This document shows positions 11,661-20,302 of a stretch of DNA of 64,000 bases, in pieces. A model generated the notes under the pieces. It was not told the DNA's origin, ran no database searches, and worked only from the letters and a program-made list of their open reading frames with translations. Source of the DNA: Pseudomonadota bacterium. GTDB lineage: Bacteria; Pseudomonadota; Gammaproteobacteria; Xanthomonadales; Xanthomonadaceae. Location: positions 62,001 to 126,000 of the forward strand of contig JAFEBX010000016.1 in the NCBI GenBank assembly GCA_018242425.1, written 5' to 3'. Within the stretch, counting starts at the first letter, position 1. Every line of letters begins with the position of its first letter. Both the position numbers and the translations under genes were made by a program.

Positions 11661-12335
11661 GTGCTGAAGCTGGACTACGGCTTTCGTGATCCCGCGCTGC
11701 TGGCGCGGGCACTGACCCACCGCAGCGCGCCGGGACGCGCGCACAACGAACGCCTGGAGTTCCTTGGCGATGCGGTGGTCAACCTGCTCGCCGCCGAGGC
11801 GCTGCACGCGCGCTGGCCGGGTGCCGACGAAGGCGCGTTGACGCGCGCGCGCGCCGAGCTGGTGCGTGAGTCGGCCCTGGCATCACTGGCGCGCTCGCTC
11901 GATCTCGGCAACGAACTCACGCTGGGCCCCGGCGAGATCAAGAGCGGCGGTTTTCGTCGCGATTCGATCCTCGCCGATGCGCTGGAAGCCATCGTCGGCG
12001 CGGTATTCCTCGACGGCGGATACGACGCGGCGCGCAAGCTGGCGCTGCCGTGGTTCGAACCGATGATCGATGCGTTGCCGTCGCCCCGCGATGTCGGCAA
12101 GGACGCCAAGACGCGATTGCAGGAATGGCTGCAGGCGCGTCGTCGCCCGCTACCGGTCTATACGCTGCTCGAAGAAGGCGGCGAAGAGCATGAACGCGTG
12201 TTCATCGTCGCCTGCACACTGGAGGATGCGCCGGAAGCAGGGTCGAGCGGGCAGGGGCGTTCGCGCCGCGCCGCCGAACAGCAGGCTGCGGAGGTCGTGC
12301 TGGCCGGGCTCGAAGGGCGCAAAATACCCGAATGA
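11661..12335 (+). CDS. rnc: Ribonuclease III
   Basis: Cleaves double-stranded RNA, including the rRNA precursor. The signature [12 protein letters not shown] carries Glu30 and Asp37, and the second acidic pair is Asp106/Glu109 in DALEAIVGA, matching the four metal ligands of E. coli RNase III. A dsRNA-binding domain occupies about 150-220. The start is the GTG at 11661, immediately after the preceding stop; this gives 224 residues and the normal N-terminus. The stop codon overlaps the era ATG, the standard rnc-era arrangement. Confidence 0.96.
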   Translation: MLKLDYGFRDPALLARALTHRSAPGRAHNERLEFLGDAVVNLLAAEALHARWPGADEGALTRARAELVRESALASLARSLDLGNELTLGPGEIKSGGFRRDSILADALEAIVGAVFLDGGYDAARKLALPWFEPMIDALPSPRDVGKDAKTRLQEWLQARRRPLPVYTLLEEGGEEHERVFIVACTLEDAPEAGSSGQGRSRRAAEQQAAEVVLAGLEGRKIPE

Positions 12336-13228
12336 ATGATCCCGTCTTCCATGCCGGTACCGTGGCCGTCATCGGCCGCCCCAACGTCGGCAAGTCCTCG
12401 CTGATCAATGCCCTGGTCGGCAGCAAGGTCAGCATCACCGCCGATCGCCCGCAGACCACCCGCCATCGCATGCTTGGCATCGCCAGCTTCCCGGCGGGCC
12501 AGATCGTGCTCGTCGATACGCCTGGCATCCACAGTCCGCAAAACCGTGCGATGAGCCGGGTTTTGAATCGCGCCGCCCGCGGTGCGCTGGAAGGCGTCGA
12601 TGCCGCGCTGCTGGTGATCGAGGCCGGCCGTTGGGACGACGAGGACACGCTCGCCTACGACGCCCTGCGTGGCGCCGGCGTGCCGGTGGTGCTGGTGGTC
12701 AACAAGGTTGATCGCATCCGTGACAAGGCCGAGTTGCTGCCGTTCCTCGGCGAGGTCGCCAACGGCCGCGACTTCGCCAGCGTGCACCCGGTGTCGGCGC
12801 TCAAGCGCAAGGGACTGGATGCCCTGGTGAAGGACGTGCTTGCATTGCTGCCGGAACAGCCGGCCCTGTATGCCGAGGACGAGATCACCGATCGCAGCAT
12901 GCGTTTCCTTTCCGCCGAGTTCGTTCGCGAACAGTTGATGCGCCAGCTCGGCGCGGAATTGCCGTACGCGACTGCCGTCGAGATCGAACGCTTCGAGGAA
13001 GATGGTGCGATGTTCCGCGTTGGCGCGGTGATCTGGGTCGAACGTGACAGCCAGAAGGCGATCGTGATCGGCAAGGGCGGGACACGCCTGCGCGAGATCG
13101 GCACCAAGGCGCGCCAGCAGATGGAACGTACCTTCGACCGCAAGGTGTTCCTGGAAACCTGGGTGCGCGTGCGTGAAGGCTGGTCGAACGACGAAGCCGC
13201 GCTGCGTGCGCTCGGCTACAGCGACTGA
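12332..13228 (+). CDS. era: GTPase Era
   Basis: A 16S-rRNA-binding GTPase needed for 30S subunit maturation. Motifs are in order: GRPNVGKS at 15-22, DTPG at 62-65 and NKVD at 124-127. A C-terminal KH domain contains [13 protein letters not shown] (about 244-256). The 298-residue length is standard. The ATG overlaps the rnc stop and recO follows 17 bases after the stop, so rnc, era and recO are probably one transcript. Confidence 0.96.
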   Translation: MNDPVFHAGTVAVIGRPNVGKSSLINALVGSKVSITADRPQTTRHRMLGIASFPAGQIVLVDTPGIHSPQNRAMSRVLNRAARGALEGVDAALLVIEAGRWDDEDTLAYDALRGAGVPVVLVVNKVDRIRDKAELLPFLGEVANGRDFASVHPVSALKRKGLDALVKDVLALLPEQPALYAEDEITDRSMRFLSAEFVREQLMRQLGAELPYATAVEIERFEEDGAMFRVGAVIWVERDSQKAIVIGKGGTRLREIGTKARQQMERTFDRKVFLETWVRVREGWSNDEAALRALGYSD

Positions 13229-13245
13229 GCCCGCATTGACCGGCG

Positions 13246-14031
13246 ATGCGTTACGTCGCTGAACCCGCGTATGTCCTGCATGTCCGCCCGTGGCGGGAAA
13301 CCAGCCTGCTGGTCGAAGTACTGAGCGCGGAACACGGGCGATTGGGTTTGCTTGCGCGCGGCGTGCGCGGACCGCGCCAGCAGGCACTGCGGGCTGCATT
13401 GGCTCCGTTGCAATCGATCCGTTTCGATGCCGTGCAGCGCGGCGAACTGGCGCGGCTGACCGCAGCCGAAGCCATCGATGTCGCGCCGCGGATGCAGGGG
13501 GATGCGACGCTCAGTGCGTTCTATCTCAACGAACTCACCTTGCGGCTTGCACCGCGCCAGGATCCGCAGCCGGAGCTGTTCCGTGCTTATGGACGCACGC
13601 GTGCGCTGATCGGTGCCGGCGCACCGCTTGCATGGACGCTGCGACGCTACGAACGCGACCTGCTGGATGCGTTGGGCGTCGGGTTCGACTGGGCCCACGA
13701 CAGTGACGGACAGGCGGTGGATCCGGCGGCGCGTTACCGCATCGATCCCGATGGCGGCCTGCGTCGCGTCGGCCAACTCGGCGACAGTCGTGAACGCCAG
13801 CGCCATCCCACCGGGCGCGTGTTGCTGGCATTGGCCGGCGATGGCCAACCCGACGAGGACGATCTACCGGCCCTGCGACGGGCGATGCGCGAACTGCTGA
13901 TGCGCCATCTCGGCGGGCGCGGCCTGCGCGCCTGGGAAATGGCATCCGAGCTTGCGCGGATCGACTCCCGCGATCAACCGTCCCTGAGCGCGGAGTCGAC
14001 CGCTGCGGAGAAGCGCGAACGCGCGGAATGA
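13246..14031 (+). CDS. recO: DNA repair protein RecO
   Basis: RecO anneals ssDNA coated by SSB and, with RecR, loads RecA in gap repair. The N-terminal OB fold (about 1-80) has the family pattern around [14 protein letters not shown], followed by the helical domain with [19 protein letters not shown]. No zinc-binding cysteines are present, as in many proteobacterial RecO proteins. The last 58 bases overlap the end of the convergent response-regulator gene. pdxJ, which often follows recO in other gammaproteobacteria, is absent. Confidence 0.9.
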   Translation: MRYVAEPAYVLHVRPWRETSLLVEVLSAEHGRLGLLARGVRGPRQQALRAALAPLQSIRFDAVQRGELARLTAAEAIDVAPRMQGDATLSAFYLNELTLRLAPRQDPQPELFRAYGRTRALIGAGAPLAWTLRRYERDLLDALGVGFDWAHDSDGQAVDPAARYRIDPDGGLRRVGQLGDSRERQRHPTGRVLLALAGDGQPDEDDLPALRRAMRELLMRHLGGRGLRAWEMASELARIDSRDQPSLSAESTAAEKRERAE

Positions 14032-14657
14032 TCGGCGGGGTGTTCGTGCAGCGCCCGCGTGGCCTGCGCCAGCGCGGTCGCACCGACGAAACCGCAACTG
14101 GCCTTGAGTCGATGCAGCATGCCGCGGGCGGCATCGACGTCGCCGCGTTCCAGCGATCCGAGGACGAAGTCGCGCTGGGCCGGCAACTCCGCGCGGAACA
14201 GCCCGCGCATGGTCTCGACGTGTTCGCGGCGCCCGCCCATCGCGCGCATGGCTGCGTCATCGTCCCAGTCCGGCGTGTTCGTGCCGTCCAGCAGTGCCGC
14301 AAGCGCACGATGCCAAGCTTCGATCGGCGAGGGCTTGCGCACCACCATTGTGAAACCGTCCGCCTCAAGGCGCGCGGCGATTTCCGCCGTGGCATCGGCG
14401 GTATGCGCCAGGGCAGGACAATCGCGATGGGCGACCAGATCATCTCCGCGCAATTGGTGCAGCAGCTCGCTGCCGCTGCCGTCGGGCAGATTGGAATCGA
14501 TCATCCAGGCGTCGTAGCGCTGCGCGCGCGCCATCCGCAACGCGCTCGCGCAATCGCCGGCGACATCGGCCAGTGCCGGGAAGGACTCGATCGCCCCCTG
14601 CAGGAACATCGCGTTGACCGGGTCGTCTTCGACCAGCAGGATTTTCGGCATCGTCAT
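13974..14657 (-). CDS. Response regulator with C-terminal Hpt domain
   Basis: A 227-residue two-domain signalling protein. The receiver domain covers about 4-120, with the acidic pair near residue 10-12, phosphoacceptor Asp54 (MIDSNLPDG) and conserved Lys108. A histidine phosphotransfer domain covers about 135-220, with candidate His182 in [11 protein letters not shown]. It could pass phosphate within itself or to another receiver; no sensor kinase is nearby. I chose the ATG at 14657, just before the receiver fold; the open frame runs further upstream without support. Its last 58 bases overlap the end of recO in a convergent arrangement. The partner system is unknown. Confidence 0.82.
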   Translation of the reverse strand: MTMPKILLVEDDPVNAMFLQGAIESFPALADVAGDCASALRMARAQRYDAWMIDSNLPDGSGSELLHQLRGDDLVAHRDCPALAHTADATAEIAARLEADGFTMVVRKPSPIEAWHRALAALLDGTNTPDWDDDAAMRAMGGRREHVETMRGLFRAELPAQRDFVLGSLERGDVDAARGMLHRLKASCGFVGATALAQATRALHEHPADHSARSRFSAAVDSALRDG

Positions 14658-14743
14658 GGCGGCATGATCCCAGAATCGCGCGATTCGCGCGTCGTGGGGC
14701 CGTGGATGCGACAATAGGCAGCCGTGTTCCATCCGGCAGTCCC

Positions 14744-16090
14744 GTGTCCCGCAACCGCATCGACCGTACCCCTTTCGAGCTCCGAATCAACGACCTCAGC
14801 CATGATGGCCGGGGCGTCGCCCGCCGCGAGGAGGGCGTCCACGCCGGCAAGGCGATCTTCGTGTCCGGCGCCCTGCCGGGCGAGCGCGTGATGGTGGAAC
14901 AGACCGGGAAATCGCGCCATTTCGACGAGGCACGCACGCTCGAGGTGCTGGAAGCATCGCCCGATCGCGTCACGCCGCCGTGCCCCCATTTCGGCACCTG
15001 CAGCGGCTGCGTGTTGCAGCACCTCGACGCCGGCGCGCAGATCGCGTTGAAGCAGCAGGTGCTGATGGACAACCTCGAGCGCATCGGCCACGTCACCCCG
15101 AAGCACGTGCTGGCACCGCTGACCGGCAAGGCCTGGGGTTATCGCCGCAAGGGCCGTTTTTCGGTCAAGCGCGTCGAGAAGAAGGACAAGACGCTGGTCG
15201 GATTCCGCGAGACCGATCCGCGCTTCGTCGCCGATCTGCGCGAGTGCCATACCGTGGTGCCGGAACTCGGGATGAAAGTCGCGGCGCTGTCGGCACTGGT
15301 GGATTCGCTCGATGGTCGCGCCGACATCCCGCAGATCGAATTCATCGCCGGTGACCAGGGCGTGGCGCTGGTGTTCCGTCATCTGAATCCGCTGAGCGAC
15401 AAGGATCGCGATGCGCTGGCGGCGTTCGGGGATGAACACGGCTTCATCATCTTCCTGCAGCCCGGCGGCGTGACTTCGGTGCACCCGTTGCATGAACCTG
15501 CATCGGAACTGTCGTTCGCGCTGCCGCAGTGGAATGCCGAGCTGGCCTTCCGTCCGCTCGATTTCATCCAGGTCAATGGCGATCTCAACCAGAAGATGAT
15601 CGCGCACGCGCTGGAACTGCTCGATCCGCAAGCCGACGACCACGTGCTCGACCTGTTCTGCGGACTCGGCAATTTCACCTTGCCGCTGGCGCGCGTCGCC
15701 GGCCGCGTCACCGGTGTCGAAGGCGATGCCGGTCTCGTGCAACGTGCCCGCGAGAACGCGCAGCGCAACGGCTTCGACAACGCCGACTTCCACGCCGCCG
15801 ATCTCTCGGTCGAATTGCGTGGCCAGCCGTGGCTGAAGCAGCCCTACACCAAACTGCTGCTGGATCCACCGCGTTCCGGCGCGATCGAGGTGCTGAAGCA
15901 ATTGCCGCTCGACGGGCTGGAGCGCATCGTCTACGTCAGCTGTCATCCTGGGTCGCTGGCGCGCGACGCCGGCTGGCTGGTGAATGAAGCGGGCTGGACG
16001 CTGCAGTCCGCCGGCGCGATGGACATGTTCCCGCAGACGGCGCACGTCGAATCGATCGCGCTGTTCCTTCCACCGAACAGGAAGAAGTGA
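14744..16090 (+). CDS. rlmD: 23S rRNA (uracil-5-)-methyltransferase RlmD
   Basis: Uses S-adenosylmethionine to form m5U1939 in 23S rRNA. An N-terminal TRAM domain (about 8-70) is followed by the [4Fe-4S] cysteines Cys80, Cys86, Cys89 and Cys168. The SAM site is VLDLFCGLGNF (301-311) and the nucleophile is Cys400 in YVSCHPGS. The start is uncertain: the GTG at 14744 gives 448 residues beginning just before the TRAM domain, whereas a GTG at 14702 would add 14. The gene is divergent from the response regulator. The downstream CYTH gene follows after two bases. Confidence 0.92.
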   Translation: MSRNRIDRTPFELRINDLSHDGRGVARREEGVHAGKAIFVSGALPGERVMVEQTGKSRHFDEARTLEVLEASPDRVTPPCPHFGTCSGCVLQHLDAGAQIALKQQVLMDNLERIGHVTPKHVLAPLTGKAWGYRRKGRFSVKRVEKKDKTLVGFRETDPRFVADLRECHTVVPELGMKVAALSALVDSLDGRADIPQIEFIAGDQGVALVFRHLNPLSDKDRDALAAFGDEHGFIIFLQPGGVTSVHPLHEPASELSFALPQWNAELAFRPLDFIQVNGDLNQKMIAHALELLDPQADDHVLDLFCGLGNFTLPLARVAGRVTGVEGDAGLVQRARENAQRNGFDNADFHAADLSVELRGQPWLKQPYTKLLLDPPRSGAIEVLKQLPLDGLERIVYVSCHPGSLARDAGWLVNEAGWTLQSAGAMDMFPQTAHVESIALFLPPNRKK

Positions 16091-16092
16091 CG

Positions 16093-16608
16093 ATGGGCAT
16101 CGAGATCGAACGCAAATTCCTGCTCGCCAACGACGACTGGCGCCACGAGATCGAAACGACGATCGTGATGGGGCAGGGCTATCTCAACGATGCCGCGTCG
16201 GTGCAGCAGGGCGTGCAGAACGTCTCGATGCGCGTGCGCCTGGAAGGTGGCGAGGCACGCATCAACATCAAGTCGCGCGAACTCGGCGCGTCTCGCCAGG
16301 AATTCGACTACCGGATTCCCGTGGCCGATGGCGAAGCCCTGCTCAAGCTATGCGTTGGCGGCCGCATCGAGAAGCATCGCCACCACGTCCGCCAAGGCGG
16401 GCATCTGTGGGAAATCGACGAATTCCTTGGCGACAACGCCGGGCTGGTGGTCGCCGAAATCGAGCTGGATTCGGTCGATGAAGCCTTCGCACGGCCGGCG
16501 TGGCTGGGCCGTGAGGTCACCGAATTGCTGCGCTATTACAATCTCAACCTGGCCTCGTATCCGTACGCGCAGTGGAGCGCGGAAGAGCGGGCTGCCAGCG
16601 ACGCCTGA
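16093..16608 (+). CDS. CYTH domain-containing protein
   Basis: A stand-alone CYTH (triphosphate tunnel) protein of 171 residues. The signature ExExK is formed by Glu4, Glu6 and Lys8 at the very N-terminus, and alternating charged strands follow (VSMRVRLEGGEARINIK, EIDEFLGDNAGL, AEIELD), typical of the eight-stranded tunnel that binds triphosphates with divalent metal. Known members are inorganic triphosphatases, thiamine triphosphatases or class IV adenylate cyclases; the sequence alone does not choose between them, though simple tripolyphosphatase activity is common in short bacterial members. I took the ATG at 16093; a GTG at 16087 overlapping the rlmD stop is an alternative. Confidence 0.85.
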   Translation: MGIEIERKFLLANDDWRHEIETTIVMGQGYLNDAASVQQGVQNVSMRVRLEGGEARINIKSRELGASRQEFDYRIPVADGEALLKLCVGGRIEKHRHHVRQGGHLWEIDEFLGDNAGLVVAEIELDSVDEAFARPAWLGREVTELLRYYNLNLASYPYAQWSAEERAASDA

Positions 16609-16638
16609 ACCGCGCCGCATCGATCAACTGGAGTCTCC

Positions 16639-17652
16639 ATGCTCGTCATTGGCATCGCTGGAACCGAACTGAACGCGCAGGAGCGCGACTGGCTGCAGCA
16701 TCCCGCCTGCGGAGGCGTGATCCTGTTCACCCGCAATTTCGCCTCGCGCATGCAAGTCGGTGAGCTGTCGCAGGCGATCCGCGAGGCCGCGCCGCGTCCG
16801 CAGCTGGTCTGCGTCGACCAGGAAGGCGGGCGCGTCCAGCGTTTCCGCGAAGGCTATAGCGCGCTGCCGCCGCTGGAAGGCTTCGATGCCCTGTATCGCC
16901 AGGACCGCGATTCCGCGCTGGAACTCGCACGCGAGCACGCCTGGCTGATGGCCAACGAAATCCTCGCCTCCGGCGTCGATCTCAGCTTCGCGCCGGTGGT
17001 CGACCTCGGTCGCGGCAATCGCGCCATCGGCAATCGCGCGTTCTCGCCCGATCCGCAGATCGTCGCCGACTTCACCCGCGCCTATGTCGAAGGCATGCAC
17101 GGCGCCGGCATGGCCGCCACGCTCAAGCATTTCCCCGGGCATGGTTCGGTGCTGGAAGACACCCACTTCGACAATGCCGCCGATCCGCGCACGCTCGATG
17201 AATTGCGCGCGACCGACCTGGTGCCATTCGTGGCCGGCATCGCCGCCGGTGCCGACGCGGTGATGATGGCGCACGTTGCCTATCCGCAGGTCGCACCGGA
17301 GCCGGCTGGCTATTCGCCGCTGTGGATCGAGGACATCCTTCGCAAGGAGATGGGGTTCCGCGGCGTGGTGTTTTCCGACGACATCGGCATGGCCGCGGCG
17401 CATGGCGTTGGCGGAATCAAGGCGCGCATCGACGCGCACTACGATGCCGGTTGCGACGTGGTGCTGGTCTGCCATCCGCAATTGGTCGAGGAGTCGCTTG
17501 AAGCAGTCGACCAGCGCGGTCCGCTCAATACCATGGCCCTGGTCGGCCTGATCGGTCGCGGCGCACTGGGCTGGGACGCCTTGCTGGCCGACGCCCGTTA
17601 CGGCCATGCGCAACACGCGATCGATCGTGACGAACTTCGGAGGACGGCATGA
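16639..17652 (+). CDS. nagZ: Beta-N-acetylhexosaminidase NagZ
   Basis: A cytosolic glycoside hydrolase family 3 enzyme that removes GlcNAc from anhydromuropeptides in cell-wall recycling; its products influence ampC-type beta-lactamase induction where ampR is present. The flexible-loop histidine lies in KHFPGHGSVLEDTHFD (about 163-178) and the nucleophilic aspartate in VVFSDDIG (Asp247 or Asp248). VDQEGGRVQR is the family signature. The 337-residue length is typical. The stop overlaps the hpt ATG (ATGA), so the two genes are translationally coupled. Confidence 0.94.
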   Translation: MLVIGIAGTELNAQERDWLQHPACGGVILFTRNFASRMQVGELSQAIREAAPRPQLVCVDQEGGRVQRFREGYSALPPLEGFDALYRQDRDSALELAREHAWLMANEILASGVDLSFAPVVDLGRGNRAIGNRAFSPDPQIVADFTRAYVEGMHGAGMAATLKHFPGHGSVLEDTHFDNAADPRTLDELRATDLVPFVAGIAAGADAVMMAHVAYPQVAPEPAGYSPLWIEDILRKEMGFRGVVFSDDIGMAAAHGVGGIKARIDAHYDAGCDVVLVCHPQLVEESLEAVDQRGPLNTMALVGLIGRGALGWDALLADARYGHAQHAIDRDELRRTA

Positions 17653-18212
17653 CCGCCGTGCGTCCGTCGCTGGCAGCAGCGATGGAGAACTCGAACCTCG
17701 TGCACGATCGCGCGGCGATCGATGCCGCCATCGTCCGCGTCGCCGATGCCGTGCGTGCCGACTACGATCCCGCCGACGTCCCGCTCTACATCACGGTGAT
17801 GAACGGTGGCATGCCGTTCGCCAGCGCGTTGGCGATGGAAATCGGCTTGCGCGGGCTCGATCTCGAATTCGATTACCTGCACGCGACGCGTTATCGCGGC
17901 CAGACCTCCGGTTCCGGCCTGGCGTGGTTGCATCGCCCGGCGACTTCGATGCGCGATCGCCGTGTCCTGCTCGCCGACGACATCCTCGACGAAGGCCACA
18001 CCATGCTGGCGATCAAACGCTGGTGCGAGGACCAGGGCGCGCGCGACATCCGCATCGCCGTGTTGGCGTTGAAGAAACATGATCGCTGTGTCGAAGGCAT
18101 CCGCGCCGATTACATCGGCCTGGAAGTGCCGGACGCCTACGTCTACGGTTACGGCATGGATTTCCACGAGCAGGGCCGCAACCTGCCGGCGATCTACGCC
18201 CTGCGCGACTGA
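17649..18212 (+). CDS. hpt: Hypoxanthine-guanine phosphoribosyltransferase
   Basis: Transfers phosphoribose from PRPP to hypoxanthine or guanine. The PRPP-binding loop VLLADDILDEGHTM is at 106-119 and the catalytic region VMNGGMPFA lies near 50-58. At 187 residues it is normal for a type I phosphoribosyltransferase. It sits between nagZ (ATGA overlap) and mtnP (14-base gap). The neighbourhood suggests that it salvages the hypoxanthine released when MtnP cleaves methylthioinosine; that coupling is inference from gene order plus the active-site residue of MtnP. Confidence 0.88.
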   Translation: MTAVRPSLAAAMENSNLVHDRAAIDAAIVRVADAVRADYDPADVPLYITVMNGGMPFASALAMEIGLRGLDLEFDYLHATRYRGQTSGSGLAWLHRPATSMRDRRVLLADDILDEGHTMLAIKRWCEDQGARDIRIAVLALKKHDRCVEGIRADYIGLEVPDAYVYGYGMDFHEQGRNLPAIYALRD

Positions 18213-18226
18213 CAACGGAGCATCGA

Positions 18227-18988
18227 ATGAGCGACATGCAGGCGATCGATCTCGCGGTGATCGGCGGTACCGGCGTCTATGCGCTGGCCGAACTCGCCGA
18301 TGCCGAATCGCACCAGCCGGTCACGCACTACGGCGCGCCCTCGGGGCCGGTGCGGATCGGCAAGCTCGGATCGCGCCGGGTGGCTTTCCTCGCACGCCAC
18401 GGCGAAGGGCATTCGCTGCCTCCGCATCGCATCAACTATCGCGCCAATCTCGCCGCGCTGAAGTCGCTGGGCGCGACCCGCGTGCTCGCACTCAACACCG
18501 TCGGCGGCATTACCGAGCGCTTCGGTCCGCGCGTGCTGGATTGCCCCGATCAACTCATCGACTACACCTGGGGTCGCATTTCGACGATCTGCGAGGAACC
18601 GGGCACCGACGTGTTGCACGTCGATTTCGGTGAGCCGTATTCGCGCGGCCTGCGCACGGAAATCATCAACGCGGCGAAAAAAGCCGGCGTGGCACTGGTC
18701 GCCGATGGCTGCTACGGCGCCACCCAGGGTCCACGGCTGGAAACGCGTGCGGAGATCGCGCGGATGCGCCGCGACGGCTGCGACCTGGTCGGCATGACCG
18801 GGATGCCGGAAGCCGGACTGGCCCGCGAGATGGGACTGGATTACGCCTGCGTGGCGATCGTCGCCAACTGGGCTGCGGGCGCCGGCCCCGATCCCGACGA
18901 GGTCATTACCTTGCAGGACGTGCTCGACAACGTTGCGGCGGCGACGGGCGAGGTAGGCAAGTTGCTGGATGCGCTGCTGAAGGCCTGA
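18227..18988 (+). CDS. mtnP: S-methyl-5'-thioinosine phosphorylase (MtnP family)
   Basis: A hexameric or trimeric purine nucleoside phosphorylase-type enzyme of 253 residues. The N-terminal phosphate site IGGTGVYAL (12-20), ARHGEGHSLPPHRINYRAN and the substrate-site stretch VGMTGMPEAGLA (188-199) are conserved. The purine-recognition position is Asn214 (IVANWAAG). In this superfamily Asn favours 6-oxopurines and Asp favours 6-aminopurines, so methylthioinosine is a more likely substrate than methylthioadenosine. It closely resembles the Pseudomonas enzyme with that activity. The neighbouring hpt would use the hypoxanthine product. Methionine salvage continues through mtnA at 47.3 kb. Confidence 0.87.
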   Translation: MSDMQAIDLAVIGGTGVYALAELADAESHQPVTHYGAPSGPVRIGKLGSRRVAFLARHGEGHSLPPHRINYRANLAALKSLGATRVLALNTVGGITERFGPRVLDCPDQLIDYTWGRISTICEEPGTDVLHVDFGEPYSRGLRTEIINAAKKAGVALVADGCYGATQGPRLETRAEIARMRRDGCDLVGMTGMPEAGLAREMGLDYACVAIVANWAAGAGPDPDEVITLQDVLDNVAAATGEVGKLLDALLKA

Positions 18989-18998
18989 GTCACCGTGT

Positions 18999-19004
18999 TA
19001 AGAT
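18999..19004 (+). promoter_or_regulatory. Possible -10 box of tRNA-Leu
   Basis: TAAGAT at 18999-19004 lies 8 bases before the mature tRNA 5' end, which would put the transcription start at about 19011. The upstream -35 position is poor, so the box is supported mainly by its position. Confidence 0.4.
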
Positions 19005-19012
19005 AGGCGCAT

Positions 19013-19098
19013 GCCGGTGTGGCGGAATGGTAGACGCGGCGGACTCAAAATCCGCTGGCAGTGATGTCGTGTAGGTTCGAGTCCTATCACCGGTACCA
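19013..19098 (+). tRNA. tRNA-Leu (anticodon CAA)
   Basis: An 86-nt class II tRNA with encoded CCA (19096-19098). The acceptor arm GCCGGTG (19013-19019) pairs with CACCGGT (19088-19094), giving a G-T first pair. The anticodon stem GCGGA/TCCGC closes the loop CTCAAAA, placing anticodon CAA at 19046-19048, which reads UUG. A long variable arm and a T-loop TTCGAGT are present, as expected for tRNA-Leu. Confidence 0.95.
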
Positions 19099-19104
19099 AA
19101 TTGG

Positions 19105-19140
19105 AAACGATGACCCGCCTGAATGGCGGGTTTTTCGTTT
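19105..19140 (+). terminator. Rho-independent terminator of tRNA-Leu
   Basis: CCCGCC (19114-19119), a short loop and GGCGGG (19125-19130) form a 6-bp GC stem followed by TTTTT (19131-19135). Outer arms AAACGA (19105-19110) and TCGTTT (19135-19140) extend the hairpin symmetrically, so it could also work in the reverse direction. Confidence 0.85.
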
Positions 19141-19287
19141 CCGGAAATTGTCACGTGGGCGGGCAATTGCTGGCGGGAAGATCCAGGCTGATCAGCGATT
19201 TCGGGGCAGGCCTGCACGCCGTCTAGACAATATGAAACACGCAGTAAATGCCGGAAATGGACCGCCCGTGAGTGGGCTGCAACTCGC

Positions 19288-19315
19288 TTTGCATTCACCG
19301 ACGCCTGCCTAGCAT
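19288..19315 (+). promoter_or_regulatory. Possible sigma-70 promoter of the 59-residue ORF
   Basis: TTTGCA (19288-19293) and TAGCAT (19310-19315) are 16 bases apart and would start transcription about 42 bases before the small ORF. The gap 19141-19287 upstream holds nothing else I can identify. The matches to consensus are moderate. Confidence 0.35.
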
Positions 19316-19363
19316 CGGCCTTGCTCGCCCATCGTCCGGGCGATGAATCGCAAGGAGTGAAGG

Positions 19364-19543
19364 ATGAACAGCCTCGGTCATACCCCTCAACGCGATCGTG
19401 CATGGGGGCGTTATTACGCACGCAATGGCGCGCATGTCATCACCCACGACTACTTCGAGAAACTGAGTAATGCCGCGCGCATCGCGTTGTACCAGATGCG
19501 GCGCGCGGGTGCGTCTGACGCCAGTCGCTACGTGGCCGCTTGA
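19364..19543 (+). CDS. Small hypothetical protein (59 residues)
   Basis: This short ORF starts MNSLGHTPQRDRAWGRYYAR and ends MRRAGASDASRYVAA. An AAGGAG at 19352-19357 lies six bases before the ATG, one of the best ribosome-binding sites in the window, and a promoter-like pair of boxes precedes it. The product is basic, rich in Arg, Ala and Tyr, with no signal peptide or membrane segment. I recognise no family. Being soluble, basic and short, it could bind nucleic acid or a protein partner, but that is a guess. Support comes from the Shine-Dalgarno spacing and its position in an otherwise empty gap between a tRNA terminator and the convergent cupin gene. Confidence 0.6.
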   Translation: MNSLGHTPQRDRAWGRYYARNGAHVITHDYFEKLSNAARIALYQMRRAGASDASRYVAA

Positions 19544-19632
19544 ACGAACGGGTTTCCGTGGTCGCGAAAGGCCAGGGGAAATTCGTCTAGGCGGGTTTTC
19601 CCTGTTGTCCGTGGAGGTGGTCGGGGTTTCGG

Positions 19633-20238
19633 TTACGCCGCGGCGTCGAGCGCCAGTTCCTTGCGCACGTAATGGTGCCAGCCTTCACCGCGGCTGCTCT
19701 GCTCGAACACGCCGCAGCAGGTCATCGGTTGTTCGTAGATGTGCACCGAAACCGCGACATCGCGATCGCTGGCGTTGCGGATGGTGTGGTATTCGTGCGG
19801 CGGGATCAGGCAGCCGGCGGAACCGGTGTTGCCGGTCAGGGTGTCACACTGGACGAAGCGGAAATCGTCGCCTGCGCGTTCGGCGAGGTCGTACTGGGTG
19901 ATTTCGATATCGCCCGACCACACGCCTTCGACGCACCACATGCCGTAGTGGTCGTGGATCTTGGTGCCCTGGCCGGGCGCCCAGGTCATCGCCACCACGC
20001 CGTAGCCATGCTCCTTGCTGCGATAGAGTTCGCGGCGCGCGTAATGGCCGGGAATCGCCTCGTACACGCAGGCGGGCAATTCGACGCTGCCGGCCCTCAT
20101 CAGGGCGCACAGGCTGTCGCGCAGATGGCGGGTGATGGCGGCGCGATCACCATCGCCATGGGTCACCGCGTCATCGACTGCGGCGATCAGGTGGTCGCGG
20201 CCGGGAAAACTGCAAAGGGTGGCGTCGGAGGCTGTCAT
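19633..20238 (-). CDS. Cysteine dioxygenase-like cupin protein (COG5553 type)
   Basis: A 201-residue single-domain cupin. The first cupin motif, TKIHDHYGMWCVEGVWSGD (92-110), gives metal ligands His95 and His97, and the second histidine region is IPPHEYHTIRN (about 145-155). These features match the cysteine-dioxygenase-like proteins that oxidise a thiol with non-haem iron; the exact substrate (cysteine, 3-mercaptopropionate or other) cannot be read from the sequence. I took the ATG at 20238 because the long frame upstream runs into the neighbouring gene's antisense. The last gene of the ccm cluster ends in the same direction 64 bases upstream, so read-through is possible. Confidence 0.75.
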   Translation of the reverse strand: MTASDATLCSFPGRDHLIAAVDDAVTHGDGDRAAITRHLRDSLCALMRAGSVELPACVYEAIPGHYARRELYRSKEHGYGVVAMTWAPGQGTKIHDHYGMWCVEGVWSGDIEITQYDLAERAGDDFRFVQCDTLTGNTGSAGCLIPPHEYHTIRNASDRDVAVSVHIYEQPMTCCGVFEQSSRGEGWHHYVRKELALDAAA

Positions 20239-20302
20239 GATGGCGATATCCGTTGAAACTGTCTCGAGTCTAGCGCCGCTGGCGGCCACCGGCGGCGACG
20301 GT

